A stretch of DNA of 64,000 nucleotides from UBA4636 sp963650915 (GTDB lineage: Bacteria; Bacillota; Clostridia; Christensenellales; Borkfalkiaceae): the NCBI GenBank assembly GCA_963650915.1, contig CAVJMJ010000008.1, positions 20,270 through 84,269 of the forward strand, in the 5' to 3' direction. The notes below the pieces were generated by a model. It searched no databases. It saw nothing but the letters and a program-made list of their open reading frames with translations, and was not told where the DNA came from. Shown one piece after another: positions 52,044-62,353 of this stretch (within the stretch, counting starts at the first letter, position 1; each line of letters opens with the position of its first letter). A program made the translations under genes and the position numbers.

Positions 52044-52407
52044 GTTAATCTCCTTTACGTTTTCAGTCGGTTTATATATGACGCTATATAAGCCGAAAAA
52101 TCGACTTGAAAATTACAAAGCCGACCGCACGCCGAACGTACCCGCGTGCGCGTATAAATTTAATATAAATAAATATACCACTTTTGCTCGATTGTTGTCA
52201 AACGGAAACAAGCCGAACAAAGGTGGTAATTTTTATTATTAATGATTTTTTTGTGAAATAGCGGGTATTTGCCGAGTGCAAGCCTCCCCGCGGATAGTTG
52301 TTCGTCTATCGCAAAAAGCAATATTGCTAACGACGGATAACTGTTCGTACTGTAAAGTCTGCATTTTTACCGACAACGGATAGCCGTTCGCTATCGGCGT
52401 TCAATTT
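52044..52407. other. Gap with the large-lipoprotein promoter and inverted repeats
   Basis: This 364-bp gap holds a TTGACA/TATATT promoter (52172-52201). Three degenerate hairpin copies near 52291-52311, 52334-52350 and 52377-52397 share CGGATAG...CTATCG; the middle copy has lost its pairing. No coding sequence was recognised. Confidence 0.6.
52172..52201 (-). promoter_or_regulatory. Promoter candidate for the 1740-residue lipoprotein gene
   Basis: On the minus strand TTGACA (52196-52201) and TATATT (52172-52177) are 18 bp apart, giving a leader of about 120 nt. Confidence 0.5.
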
Positions 52408-55308
52408 TTACTCGGTTACTTCGCTTTTCTTTTCCCAAACGGCGTAAAGTGTGGTGCCGTCGGCAACTTTCGCTATGTCGATTGCGCCGTAAACGGGGGT
52501 CGACGAACCCTCTGTCGTTGCCCAACCTTTGAAATCATAACCCACTCTTACGGGAGCGGTGACGGCGGAATATTCGTTTTCGTTGGTTATGGAATTCGCC
52601 GTTTTGGTAAAGGACACGACGTACGTCTTGTCTTCGGATAGGGTTACGCCCCATACGACGGGACGATAAGAAGCGTTCCATCTGCCGTGCCAGTCTTCGG
52701 GCGCACTCGTAAATTCCGTGTAGACGGTTGCGAAATCGCACTGGAAGAAGGCGTAGGCACCGAGCCATTCCGCAGATTTTGAAAGAGTAATCGCGGAAAG
52801 ACTGTCAAGCCCCGAAAAAGCGTAACTTCCGATACGTTTTAAAGATGAAGGAAGTACAAGTTCTTTAAGTACGGTAAGATTTGCGAAAGCGTTGTTGCCC
52901 AAAACTTCGACGGAACTGCCGAGGTTGAGACTTTCCACTGCCGAACAACCGTAAAACGCCGAATCGGATATGGTTTTGACGGAATCGGGTAAATCGACGG
53001 CTTTTAAAGAATAGCAACGATAGAAAGCCGAATCGCCTATCGACTCCAATGCGCTTTCGTCGTATTCGCTTTTAAAGTTGACTTTTTCCAAGGCGTCGCA
53101 TCCAAAGAAAGCCTGCGTGCCTATCGTCGTAACGGTCGAAGGTATGGTAATCGATTTTAAACTATTGCATTCATAGAAAGCATAAGGGGTAATTTGCGTA
53201 AGAGTGTATTCGGGCAAAATTACAGATTCCAAACCGCTGTAACCGAATGCCATTAAACCAATGGTGTCAAGCCTCGGACACTGGGAAAGATTAATCGATT
53301 TCAGCGAAGTACAAGCGTAAAACGCCGACCTTCCGACGTATTCGAGTTGTGTGGGATCTTGGTTACCGAGGTCGTTTAATTTCTCGCAAGCGTAGAAAGT
53401 GAAATTGTCTATTTTTCTTATTTTGGAACTTAAATCGTACTTTATAAGTGACGAGCAAGCATAAAACGCACCTTTACCGAGATATATAACGCTTGCCGTG
53501 TTATCTACGCCGGTAATCCCGGCACCGGCAAAGGCGTAATCGGCAATACCGACCGTTCCGTCTTTTATCGAAACGACACTGCCTAAGCTATCGTTAAAGC
53601 CTACGATCCACTTACCCGCGTAAATGACTCCGCTCGTAACAGAATTCGTCCATATGCCCGAATTAAAGAAAGCGTATCTTCCGATTTCTTTTACCGTATC
53701 GGGTACTATTTGCGAATACTGTTCTTCGTTTGCGGGCATTTTTAAACCCACGCATTTATAGAAGCAATACTCGCCTATCGTCGTCAATTTTTCACTGACT
53801 CTCAGTTGGGTAAGCTTTTCGCATTCGTAAAAGGTTGCGGGACCCAATTCTTCGAGATTTGAAGTATAAGCGTCAAAGTAATTTAAATTTGCGCATTTTC
53901 TGAATGCTGCCTGACATACGTACTTTAAAGAGTTAGGTAAGGTAACCTTTTCCAAAAGTTTTGCTTGTTGGAATAACGATGCTGCAATGCCGACCGTTCC
54001 CGCAGGAATGGTTATTTCCTTTCTTTTTTCCTTGGTTTTAACCTCGCCTTCGTCGGTTAATTCGGTTGCGACGGTAAAACCGTCGTTGCTTATTTCGATA
54101 ACCGAGTGTTTTAAGTCGTTTGAAATACCGACGAGCCATTTACCTGCAAAGAAAAGTTTGTTGCCGCTTATGGAATCGTTTATCGATTGAATTTTTGTCT
54201 TGTAAACGACGGAAGCACCGACGAAAGTTACCGAATCGGGAATATTTAACTCTTCGAGGTTAGAACAACTCAAAAAGGCGTTGGAACCTAAGTATTCGAG
54301 TTTATCGGGAAGGGTAACGCTCGTAAGAGAAGAGCATCCGGCAAAAGCCTTTGACAAAATATATTTAAGATTGCCTTCAGTGCCGAAATCGATCTCTTGT
54401 AAGGCTTTACAGTTTAAAAACACGTTTGAGTTTAAAATCGTAAGCCCGCTTCCTATTTTGATTTTCGTAACGGCGGAACATTCTTCGAAAGCATTATCCG
54501 AAAGGTCGGTGACGCTATCGGGAATGGTTAATTCGGTAAGTGCTTCGCAGTCGGAAAAAGCCTGTTCTCCTATGGATTCGACGGTTTCGGGAATGGTTAT
54601 CTTTTCAAGGCTACGGCAGAATTGGAACATGTAATTGGGAATGGATTTAATTCCGCTCGGAATGTTCACTTCTTCTAAGGCGTAGCAGGATAAAAAGCAG
54701 GATTCGCCTATTTCGGAAACGGTATCCGCAAAAGTAACTTTTACGAGGTTATAACAGGACGCAAATGCCGTCGCACCGACGTAAGTTACGTTATTGCCGA
54801 TAGTAACGCCGGTTATCGACTTACTCTTTTTAAAAGCACCGTCGGCGATTCGCGTTACCGGTTTTCCTCTGTATTCGTCTTCAATTGTAAAAGCGCCTTT
54901 TGCTCTGCCGACTCTGGTGATTTCAAACTCTCTATCGTTGTTTATGAGAGTGTACACGCAACCGGTTTCGTAAATTTTATGGAAGTAAAGAGTACTGCTC
55001 CAATCGGATTCTTCGTTTTTACGACTTGCGGGAAGGGCTTTGATTCTTATATCGTAGTCGCCTTCGTCTAAATCGGCAAGCGAAAAGAGTTCCTTTCGAG
55101 GGGTGAAAGTTTGCACCTCCGAAGTGTCGTGATTGGTTATCTCTACTTCGTAACCTTTTGCGTCTGTGTTTTCGTCCCAGGTCATGTTGTTGTCTTCGTC
55201 GACCGTAATGTTCGTAGGCGTGGCGATTTTATTCGTACTGCACGCCGTGAACATCATAAGCGAGGTAAGACAAACCAAACTTAAGGCGATAATTATCGCT
55301 TTTTTCAT
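52408..55308 (-). CDS. BspA-type LRR lipoprotein (last gene of the MoxR operon)
   Basis: This 966-residue exported lipoprotein has lipobox FTAC (Cys23). An Fn3-like domain (about 25-110) follows. From about residue 135 to 880 come many LRR_5/BspA repeats with IGxxAFxxCxxLxxVxIPxxV periodicity. A C-terminal InlB B-repeat (VGYDFKGWATTEGSSTPVYG, TTLYAVWEKK) ends it. BspA-type repeats mediate protein-protein contact and host or surface binding in other anaerobes. The gene starts just after the VWA gene stop (the AGGTAA supplies its ribosome binding site), so it belongs to the MoxR-VWA operon. No anchor other than the lipid is seen. Confidence 0.85.
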   Translation of the reverse strand: MKKAIIIALSLVCLTSLMMFTACSTNKIATPTNITVDEDNNMTWDENTDAKGYEVEITNHDTSEVQTFTPRKELFSLADLDEGDYDIRIKALPASRKNEESDWSSTLYFHKIYETGCVYTLINNDREFEITRVGRAKGAFTIEDEYRGKPVTRIADGAFKKSKSITGVTIGNNVTYVGATAFASCYNLVKVTFADTVSEIGESCFLSCYALEEVNIPSGIKSIPNYMFQFCRSLEKITIPETVESIGEQAFSDCEALTELTIPDSVTDLSDNAFEECSAVTKIKIGSGLTILNSNVFLNCKALQEIDFGTEGNLKYILSKAFAGCSSLTSVTLPDKLEYLGSNAFLSCSNLEELNIPDSVTFVGASVVYKTKIQSINDSISGNKLFFAGKWLVGISNDLKHSVIEISNDGFTVATELTDEGEVKTKEKRKEITIPAGTVGIAASLFQQAKLLEKVTLPNSLKYVCQAAFRKCANLNYFDAYTSNLEELGPATFYECEKLTQLRVSEKLTTIGEYCFYKCVGLKMPANEEQYSQIVPDTVKEIGRYAFFNSGIWTNSVTSGVIYAGKWIVGFNDSLGSVVSIKDGTVGIADYAFAGAGITGVDNTASVIYLGKGAFYACSSLIKYDLSSKIRKIDNFTFYACEKLNDLGNQDPTQLEYVGRSAFYACTSLKSINLSQCPRLDTIGLMAFGYSGLESVILPEYTLTQITPYAFYECNSLKSITIPSTVTTIGTQAFFGCDALEKVNFKSEYDESALESIGDSAFYRCYSLKAVDLPDSVKTISDSAFYGCSAVESLNLGSSVEVLGNNAFANLTVLKELVLPSSLKRIGSYAFSGLDSLSAITLSKSAEWLGAYAFFQCDFATVYTEFTSAPEDWHGRWNASYRPVVWGVTLSEDKTYVVSFTKTANSITNENEYSAVTAPVRVGYDFKGWATTEGSSTPVYGAIDIAKVADGTTLYAVWEKKSEVTE

Positions 55309-55313
55309 TTTAT

Positions 55314-58259
55314 TTACCTGTTATTCTTTTTTTTGGCAATGATACCGGCAATGATTTCGTGAGGCCATTTAAACTTAAACTTGCGTACCGCTATTTCGAT
55401 AAGGAATAACACTATAATCAATATCGAGAATAAAACTCTCGGATCGTAAGTGCGTTTTATATCGGTTATGAATGTTGCGAAAATAGCAGATACGTCGTTA
55501 AGATCGTCAATGTAACTTCCCTTGCAGTTTTCCGCAACGGTTTTAAGCTTTTCTACATCTGCGTCGGTATCGCGATTGAGTTCGTCGTATTCTTCGGAGA
55601 AGGAGAAGGATTTATAAATTATGCAATCGTCTTTATTGACCTTGCTTCCGTCTTCGTTGACCTTTTGCAAGGTTATTGTGTAAGTTCCCGTTCTTTTTAC
55701 GACGAAAGAAAATCTACTGTAATTGTTGGTGGCTTCAAGAGGTGACAAAACGTAAACTTTGTCCGTTCCGTCCGCCGTTTGGTCAAGCGATACCGTCTTG
55801 GTTTCGTTTCCTTCCGTCCAAGATATGGTACCCACTATTTTTTGACCGTCTTTAAGCCCCGTCATAAGACTTACTTTGTTGATGTAATTGTCTTCTTCGA
55901 GGGTAGCGGAAATGTCGTTTGAACGAATGTCTTCGAGAGTCATCAAGTTATCGACTACGTTCAAAATGAAGCGTTGACCTTTTTCGTTTGAAATAAAGTC
56001 TTCCGAAAACTCACCGTAAAGGTCGATCATGAAGGAGCCGACCATGCCGTGCCCGAACTTCCACTGAGCGTAAATGGGGACTTCGTACTCGCCTTTTAAT
56101 ATAAGTTCGGCGTTAGACCTGAGTTTTACGCCGTAAAAGCCGGTTAAACTCATTTTAAGTTTGTCGATGTCTTCCCCTTCGGTTTCCCTTACGCCCGTTA
56201 ATAGCGGTGACATAAGATTTGAAATAATCGGGTTGAATTTTTTATACTCGACTTCTTTTATCTCGGGCGCCATTATATCGTTTCTTAAAACGGTGGGGAT
56301 ATCTTTAGGATCTACCGAAGCGTGGAGTTTACCGATGACGGCTTTGCGCTTTTCTTTCGTTTCGGTGGGATTGCCTTTAACTTCGGCGGTGTCGTTTCCG
56401 AGCCATACAGCACGAAGCAACGTCTCGTACGCCGACTGATTATCCGAAGGTTCCTCACCCGCAGTTATCGTTATAGAGCCGTCAATCAAACCTTCCTCAA
56501 GAGCCTTACTTGATGACGTTGCAGTGTTGCCGATTATTAATATAGAGAGAGTAATATTACTTGCTTTATAGTAAGAGTCGACAAGTGTTTCGAATTGTTG
56601 TTGCTCTCTTTTACCTATTTGACCGTCGGAAATCAAGATTATATGGCGTTTTTCTATCGCGGTATTGTTTGCAAGTTCGACACATGCCGCTTGATATGCA
56701 GAACAATAAGTGGTTCCGCCTTCGGTCTTCGTTACTCTCGAAATGGCTTCCTTGATGGTCGATTCGTGAGTTCTGGGGGTTAAACCCAATATCGTGTGAT
56801 GAGAATCCGACATGGTGATAATACCCATGTAATCCCTTTCGGACAAGGCTTCCATAGCAGACTGTAAACCTACCCTTGCCCAATCGAGTCTCGTATTGCC
56901 GTCACCGGCATCGCCGGACATTGAGCCCGATATATCGATAAGTACCATGACGCCGACAGGCGGAGTGTAGTTGATTGCTTCGACCGGGAGCATTTGTTGG
57001 TAAGTTGTTCCGAACATATCCGTTCTTTGGTAGGCGTGCGCTTTGACATCGTCTTCAGAAGATTCGGAAGCACCGGAATCGCTTCCGCCGACGGTCAAAA
57101 GCCCGCCACCGTAATCGTATACGTAGGAATACAAAATTTCGTCAAAACCCTCGGTCATGTCGGAATTTGCTATGTTGTTTAATATAACTTGGTCGTAATC
57201 GCGAAGTTCGTCTAAGGTCTCGGGGAAATTCTCATTACCGAAATAGGTCAAAGTAACGTTATATTTGTTGTCCTTAGATAAAATTTCGTTTAAAACAGTC
57301 GATTCATCGAGATTATCCTTACTTCTCGACACCAAAAGAACGTTGTTTTTTACGAGCAAATTATAATAAGTGCTGTATTGGTTGTTTTGTTCGAGTCTGT
57401 CGGTTACGTTTACCGAAAAATCAAGTTTGTGAAGCCCTTGAGCGTTAAACTTGTGGGTAAAGGTAATAACGTTTATACCCGGCGTTATGTCAACCGTTTG
57501 TTTTGATGCGACGCCGTTATCCGACATGGTGACTTCTGCCGTTTTGGTGGCGTTGGAATTGACCTTAAGTTTAACCGAACATTCGTCGTCCAACGAAACT
57601 CTTCTGTCCGGAAGTTCTACGCCTATAACCTGAACGTCTTGCCCGTCGAGTGAAGACGGTACGTACACTACGTCCAAAAGGGTGTTTTGAGCAGTTACGT
57701 ATTTTATGGCGTTCAAAGCGTTTTCGTCGGTTTCTCTTCCGTCGGTTATAAGAACTATTTTACCCGAATCGGGGTTGTTGAATAAGGTTGCCGCGTATTT
57801 AATGGCGGCTTCCAAATCGGATGCCGAAGTGTCAGGCTTTTCGGCGTTAAGGTAAGTTTGGTAAATCGTATCCGTGTTCTTAGTCATGGGAACGGCGTAA
57901 ACCTGATTGAAACCGAAGGTTACCACACCTACGTTAAAATCGTTGTAACCGCCCGTTGCTATGATGTCTTTGACGAAATCGTCCCTTTCGTCAGCCGAAT
58001 AACTTTGAGTATCGGATACGTCGACCAAAAGTATGATTTCGTTGGTGGTGTTGGATACGGTGTAATTGAATTTAAGCCCTGCAAGCATGGTTATCGCCAA
58101 AACCATAACCACGGTGTGAAGTATTATCGACGTTATACGGTTTCTCGTTCTTCTGTATTTTTTGTTGAGCAAAAAATAAGGTATGAGAATCAGTAAAACG
58201 GCGGGAATAATCAATAACAATAACCAGGGATATGAAAACGTAACCGTTAAATTAGTCAT
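55314..58259 (-). CDS. VWA and GATase-like membrane protein of the MoxR operon
   Basis: This 981-residue protein has N-terminal transmembrane helices (about 10-65). A first, degenerate VWA-like region (IILLVDVSDTQSYS) follows, then a GATase1-like segment (YDYGGGLLTVGGSDSG). A second, complete VWA domain shows MIDAS residues in VLIDISGSMSG, with TEGGTTYCSAYQAAC and HIILISDGQ. A beta-rich region and a C-terminal transmembrane helix end it. Proteins of this plan are found with MoxR and DUF58 in bacteria. I start at ATG 58259, 8 nt after GGGAGG, overlapping nothing. VWA domains bind divalent metal and partner proteins, so it probably assembles with the BatA-like protein. Confidence 0.85.
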   Translation of the reverse strand: MTNLTVTFSYPWLLLLIIPAVLLILIPYFLLNKKYRRTRNRITSIILHTVVMVLAITMLAGLKFNYTVSNTTNEIILLVDVSDTQSYSADERDDFVKDIIATGGYNDFNVGVVTFGFNQVYAVPMTKNTDTIYQTYLNAEKPDTSASDLEAAIKYAATLFNNPDSGKIVLITDGRETDENALNAIKYVTAQNTLLDVVYVPSSLDGQDVQVIGVELPDRRVSLDDECSVKLKVNSNATKTAEVTMSDNGVASKQTVDITPGINVITFTHKFNAQGLHKLDFSVNVTDRLEQNNQYSTYYNLLVKNNVLLVSRSKDNLDESTVLNEILSKDNKYNVTLTYFGNENFPETLDELRDYDQVILNNIANSDMTEGFDEILYSYVYDYGGGLLTVGGSDSGASESSEDDVKAHAYQRTDMFGTTYQQMLPVEAINYTPPVGVMVLIDISGSMSGDAGDGNTRLDWARVGLQSAMEALSERDYMGIITMSDSHHTILGLTPRTHESTIKEAISRVTKTEGGTTYCSAYQAACVELANNTAIEKRHIILISDGQIGKREQQQFETLVDSYYKASNITLSILIIGNTATSSSKALEEGLIDGSITITAGEEPSDNQSAYETLLRAVWLGNDTAEVKGNPTETKEKRKAVIGKLHASVDPKDIPTVLRNDIMAPEIKEVEYKKFNPIISNLMSPLLTGVRETEGEDIDKLKMSLTGFYGVKLRSNAELILKGEYEVPIYAQWKFGHGMVGSFMIDLYGEFSEDFISNEKGQRFILNVVDNLMTLEDIRSNDISATLEEDNYINKVSLMTGLKDGQKIVGTISWTEGNETKTVSLDQTADGTDKVYVLSPLEATNNYSRFSFVVKRTGTYTITLQKVNEDGSKVNKDDCIIYKSFSFSEEYDELNRDTDADVEKLKTVAENCKGSYIDDLNDVSAIFATFITDIKRTYDPRVLFSILIIVLFLIEIAVRKFKFKWPHEIIAGIIAKKKNNR

Positions 58260-58272
58260 TGTTTTTACCTCC

Positions 58273-60312
58273 CTACATATTATCGCGCAGTTGCAAAATC
58301 CATTCTGCAAACATCAGCGCGGTAAGCCCGATGGCTACGTACAACAATAAATCTTTATAAAAATCTTTGGCTTCGCCTTGAGCATAAGGATTTACCATCG
58401 TGTCGACTTCGGGATGAGTGTTACTCTCTGAAGCGGGGATTCTTACGAAAATCTTTTCGGTAAGAGTTTTACCGCCGAAAGTCTCTTGGACTAAAGTGTA
58501 AGTTCCGGGCATCGTTACAGAAAAACTTGTCGGAAACGACAGGAAGGATTGTGCGTAACTGTCAGGACCGGAAACCGAAATAGAGTTTCCCATTGCGCTT
58601 AAAGCGATACTTTCACCGACTTCGAAGGAGTCTTTTTCTACCATCGGCGGGAAATAATAATCGAAAAAGTTGCGCATAAACAAAGGGAATTCTATAGTCA
58701 TCGAAAACGTCGAGTAGTGAATGTCGAAGTTTATGAAAACAGCCTTGTTTTGACTGTCGTTGGCAACCAAAACCATCGGTTGCCCCATAACCGACAAAAT
58801 ACTCGTGTACTGCGAATCGTAATCGTAAGTTCTGACGAATCTCGTAACGTAAATGTTGGATTCGTTTATGTTTTTAAGCAAGGGATGGTCGGCGTCTTTA
58901 TTCAACGATATTCCGCCCTTAACCGTTACGTCGACGGAATCGCCCGTATTTACGCCCGAACCGCCGATAGAACTTTGCGGTGCTATTACGAGGGAAACGC
59001 CGTCTGTCGGTAAGGCTTTGGGCATGGATTCGAGTTCGTAAATATAAAGGTCGTAACCTTCTGTTTTTGCTTCTTGAATGAAAAGGGAGTTATCTATCGT
59101 GATATTCCAAGTTTGGCTATACAACGAACGAATCATCTGTAACGCACCTAACACGAACGGGTCTTGAACGGAACAAATATATTGAATTTTTAAAGGCGTA
59201 GCCGTTCCGCCGTAAATACTGAATTCGTTATCTTCGTAAAAACCGTCGGAATAAAGAATGTCTTTATTGTCTTGGTCGAGTAAGTATACCGTCGCCGATT
59301 CGAATAGATAAACGCCTTCGAAATCGCCTCCGTCTACCATTGCCCTGACGGTGTTTTTAGGAATCATTCCGCCGGGAAAATCGTTTTTTCTGAAAGCGAG
59401 CGTTGTAGTAACGCCGTCTTCGAGAGAAACTTTAGCCGTTACGGTGTAGTCTCTGTTTTCGCCGTTAATGCTTTTTAAGGCAAGTTTTACGCCGAGGTCT
59501 TGATAAGACCTTCCGTAGCAGGCTATATCGACGTTAAAGTTGTAATAGTTTTCTTCGTACTCGGCGCGTACGTCCAAAATAGCAACGTTCCACTCGTTCA
59601 TCTCTGGATTGGTTTCGTCATTATATAAAACCACGTCGCTCATAACGGTAACGCCGTCGGGAACGTGTATATAAGTCGTGTCGGTATAAAGAAATACTTT
59701 TGCGTTTTCGTTTATCGTTATAATGTCCTCGCAAGAGGTTAACGCTTTATCGATGTCGCAAGTACCGTAAGTGCATGCGTATTTTTCGCTTCCGGGATCG
59801 GAAATTTCTCTTAATTCCTGATAAAGTAAATTTGCGCTGTCGACCGTCAAACGACTGCCCAAAACGTATTCGGGTTCGGTTTTTGCCAAAATAACGGAAA
59901 CCTTGCCTTCGTTTCTGAAAGTGTCGGCGGCTAAATCGATTGCGTCGTCTATAGACCTTTGAAAGCGAGTGGAAGAACCGTCGCCACGCCCGGTATCGAC
60001 TTCTTGACGCATGCTTGCCGAGGTATCGATGATTATAATCGATTCTTCGCCCGTTTCTTTGGCAAGAAGAATTCTACCAGGTTGTGCCAAAATCAAAGCA
60101 CAGCAAACGAAAATCAAAACCTGACAAATAATAAGCAAAATATTCCTGAGCTTATTGACGGGCAAACGTTTTTTCTTGTACTTTAAACTTAACCGCCAGA
60201 TGTACGTACTCGAAATAACGCGTTGCTGGTAGTTAGGTCTTATTATATAAATGATTAAAAGGACTATAAGGCTCAGTAAGCCCAAAAGCCCCAACGGAGC
60301 AAGCAAGGTCAT
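58273..60312 (-). CDS. BatA-like VWA membrane protein
   Basis: This 679-residue protein has two N-terminal transmembrane helices (about 6-24 and 57-78), typical of BatA/BatB-like proteins. A VWA domain follows, with IIIIDTSASMRQEV forming the MIDAS site. A long extracellular beta-rich region precedes a C-terminal transmembrane helix (about 655-672). Its ATG overlaps the DUF58 stop by four bases (ATGA), so the two are translationally coupled. In related operons MoxR, DUF58 and Bat proteins cooperate in envelope maintenance or metal-dependent complex assembly, but the exact role here is unknown. Confidence 0.85.
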   Translation of the reverse strand: MTLLAPLGLLGLLSLIVLLIIYIIRPNYQQRVISSTYIWRLSLKYKKKRLPVNKLRNILLIICQVLIFVCCALILAQPGRILLAKETGEESIIIIDTSASMRQEVDTGRGDGSSTRFQRSIDDAIDLAADTFRNEGKVSVILAKTEPEYVLGSRLTVDSANLLYQELREISDPGSEKYACTYGTCDIDKALTSCEDIITINENAKVFLYTDTTYIHVPDGVTVMSDVVLYNDETNPEMNEWNVAILDVRAEYEENYYNFNVDIACYGRSYQDLGVKLALKSINGENRDYTVTAKVSLEDGVTTTLAFRKNDFPGGMIPKNTVRAMVDGGDFEGVYLFESATVYLLDQDNKDILYSDGFYEDNEFSIYGGTATPLKIQYICSVQDPFVLGALQMIRSLYSQTWNITIDNSLFIQEAKTEGYDLYIYELESMPKALPTDGVSLVIAPQSSIGGSGVNTGDSVDVTVKGGISLNKDADHPLLKNINESNIYVTRFVRTYDYDSQYTSILSVMGQPMVLVANDSQNKAVFINFDIHYSTFSMTIEFPLFMRNFFDYYFPPMVEKDSFEVGESIALSAMGNSISVSGPDSYAQSFLSFPTSFSVTMPGTYTLVQETFGGKTLTEKIFVRIPASESNTHPEVDTMVNPYAQGEAKDFYKDLLLYVAIGLTALMFAEWILQLRDNM

Positions 60313-61208
60313 GAAATCATACCTACCTTCAAAAGTTCGCCGAAAAGCACCTTTTCAATGGGAACGTCGGTACTTATCGAAACGTAATCGACACCGCGTT
60401 TATGAGAAAACGTTTTGATGTCTTCGAAAAAATCGTGTAAAGCTTCTATGTATGCCGACTGAGCCGAACGAGTTATCCTTATTTTTACGTTTTTATCGTC
60501 GGCTACGTCAACCGATTCGGAGTCGATTAAGTTGATTCTGCCGTCGAAAGTCGGTTCGATTTCGGCGGGGGTGAGAGGCTGTACGAGCATAACCTGACGC
60601 TTTTTATAGCAGAGGTAATCGACTGCCTTCTTCCAGTCGTTATCGGTCATTAAGTCCGATATTATAACGGATAAACCGTTATTGGTACTCGTGTCGGGAC
60701 AGGAGGTAACGGCTTTTTCTATATCCGTTTCGCCGTCGAAGACGGTATTTTCAAGTTGACCAATCGCTCTGAAAAACGCCGTTTTACCGACGATTGTGCC
60801 GAAAGGATTTTCTGCTTTTTCGCCTTTTAAAAGATGAAAGGAAACCTTGTCCATGTTGTGAACCGCCAAAAAGCCTAAAGCGGCAGCCGCTGCTATAGCG
60901 TATGCCGCCTTTTCGGGATTATCCTTTCCCATAGACGCCGAACAGTCGAGAAAAATCTGCACATGCATTTGTCTTTCGTCTGTAAAAAGCTTTATAAAAT
61001 ACTTTTCGAAACGACTATATAAGTTCCAGTCTATACGCCTGATATCGTCGCCCAGTTGGTATTCTCTGAAATCGGCGAATTCCACCGTTTGACCGTACGT
61101 CGAAACGAGGTGTTTACCGCCGAAATACCCTGCAAGATTTGATTTTAAATTGAATGCGAGCGTTTCAAGCCTGCTGAAAAATTTGTCGTTTAATATCGAG
61201 TATTTCAT
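60309..61208 (-). CDS. DUF58 protein of the MoxR operon
   Basis: This 299-residue protein has the DUF58 signature FREYQLGDDIRRIDWNLYSR and a VWA-like C-terminal half (IFLDCSASMGKDN with MIDAS-type residues). DUF58 proteins are usual partners of MoxR ATPases, and they may deliver or hold client proteins. No membrane helix is seen, so it is cytosolic. Ribosome binding site AGGACGAA precedes the ATG. The gene lies 73 bp downstream of moxR and overlaps the BatA-like gene by four bases. Confidence 0.9.
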   Translation of the reverse strand: MKYSILNDKFFSRLETLAFNLKSNLAGYFGGKHLVSTYGQTVEFADFREYQLGDDIRRIDWNLYSRFEKYFIKLFTDERQMHVQIFLDCSASMGKDNPEKAAYAIAAAAALGFLAVHNMDKVSFHLLKGEKAENPFGTIVGKTAFFRAIGQLENTVFDGETDIEKAVTSCPDTSTNNGLSVIISDLMTDNDWKKAVDYLCYKKRQVMLVQPLTPAEIEPTFDGRINLIDSESVDVADDKNVKIRITRSAQSAYIEALHDFFEDIKTFSHKRGVDYVSISTDVPIEKVLFGELLKVGMIS

Positions 61209-61281
61209 TTCGTCCTAACATAGTAAACGGGGCATAAAGCCCGCGTTACTTATAATGAGATTTTAAATTGCTTAATTTAAA

Positions 61282-62301
61282 TTACTTAATCTTGTACTTT
61301 TTGGAAAGTTCTTGCAAAATCATGGTGATTACGTCGTCGGGGGTGATTCTTTCGGCGATTGCCTCGAAGTTAAGTTTGATACGATGACGTAAAACGAAGT
61401 GTGCAAGGTCGTTGATATCCGAGTAAGCAACGTTGTATCTGCCTTTTATAAGGGCGAGTACCTTGCCTGCCGAAATAAGAGCCTGTCCCGCACGAGGGCT
61501 GGCGCCCAAACGTACGTACTTTTTGGCGGTTTCGGTAGCGCATTCGCTGTCGGCGTGAGTTGCCGAAGTAAGTATCATGGCGTATTGTAAAACGTCTTGC
61601 GAAACGGGAATCTGATTGGCGATTGCGCGCATTTCCAAAAGTTCTTCACCCGTACAAGCACGATCGGCGACTTCCGCCATCGTCTTTTGAGTCATGGTAA
61701 CGATGTCCATGAGTTCGGATAAACTGGGGTTGGGAACGAGAAGTTTGAACATGAACCTGTCCATTTGCGCTTCGGGAAGCGGATAGGTACCGTCTTGCTC
61801 TATCGGGTTTTGAGTAGCCAAAACGAAGAAAGGTTCTTTTAACCTTCTCGAAGTACCCATTACGGTAACGGTATGTTCCTGCATTGCTTCGAGAAGAGCC
61901 GACTGCGTCTTAGGCGTGGCACGGTTGATTTCGTCCGCCAAGATTATGTTGCTGAAAATAGGACCTTCCTGGAATTTGAAAGTCGAGTTTCCGTTTTCGT
62001 CTTTAACGATGATGTTGGTACCCGTTACGTCCGCCGGCATAAGGTCGGGGGTAAACTGAATACGCGAAAAAGGTAAATCGAAAACTCTGCCTAAGGTTCT
62101 TACGAGCCTTGTTTTGCCTACGCCCGGGACACCTTCCAATAGTACGTTACCGCCTGCTATCATGGCGATAATGGTACCCTCGACGACTTCTTTTTGACCG
62201 ATGACGTCGCGTCTTATCTGAGTGAAGATATCTTGTATCTGACTGCTGAATTTATCGATGTCCTGTTGAGTAATTTGTTTGACGTTTTGTTCTGTTGCCA
62301 T
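61282..62301 (-). CDS. MoxR-family AAA+ ATPase
   Basis: This 339-residue AAA+ chaperone-like ATPase has Walker A GVPGVGKT (57-64), Walker B IILADEINRA (119-128), sensor 1 ATQNPIEQDGTYPLPEAQMDRF and an RLGASPRAGQAL sensor 2 region. MoxR proteins remodel or activate VWA-containing partners, using ATP to insert metals or assemble complexes. It is followed by DUF58 and two VWA membrane proteins, the typical operon. I see no clear Shine-Dalgarno other than AGGAC some bases from the ATG. Length is normal for the family. Confidence 0.9.
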   Translation of the reverse strand: MATEQNVKQITQQDIDKFSSQIQDIFTQIRRDVIGQKEVVEGTIIAMIAGGNVLLEGVPGVGKTRLVRTLGRVFDLPFSRIQFTPDLMPADVTGTNIIVKDENGNSTFKFQEGPIFSNIILADEINRATPKTQSALLEAMQEHTVTVMGTSRRLKEPFFVLATQNPIEQDGTYPLPEAQMDRFMFKLLVPNPSLSELMDIVTMTQKTMAEVADRACTGEELLEMRAIANQIPVSQDVLQYAMILTSATHADSECATETAKKYVRLGASPRAGQALISAGKVLALIKGRYNVAYSDINDLAHFVLRHRIKLNFEAIAERITPDDVITMILQELSKKYKIK

Positions 62302-62353
62302 TTTGTACTGTCCTTTTTTGTACTGCCCTTAAATAGGTTTTATTTTTTATGTT

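Noticed and set aside
46821..55308. Composite transposon flanked by repeats
   Set aside because: No transposase, terminal inverted repeats or target duplications were seen; internal repeats are protein-module repeats.
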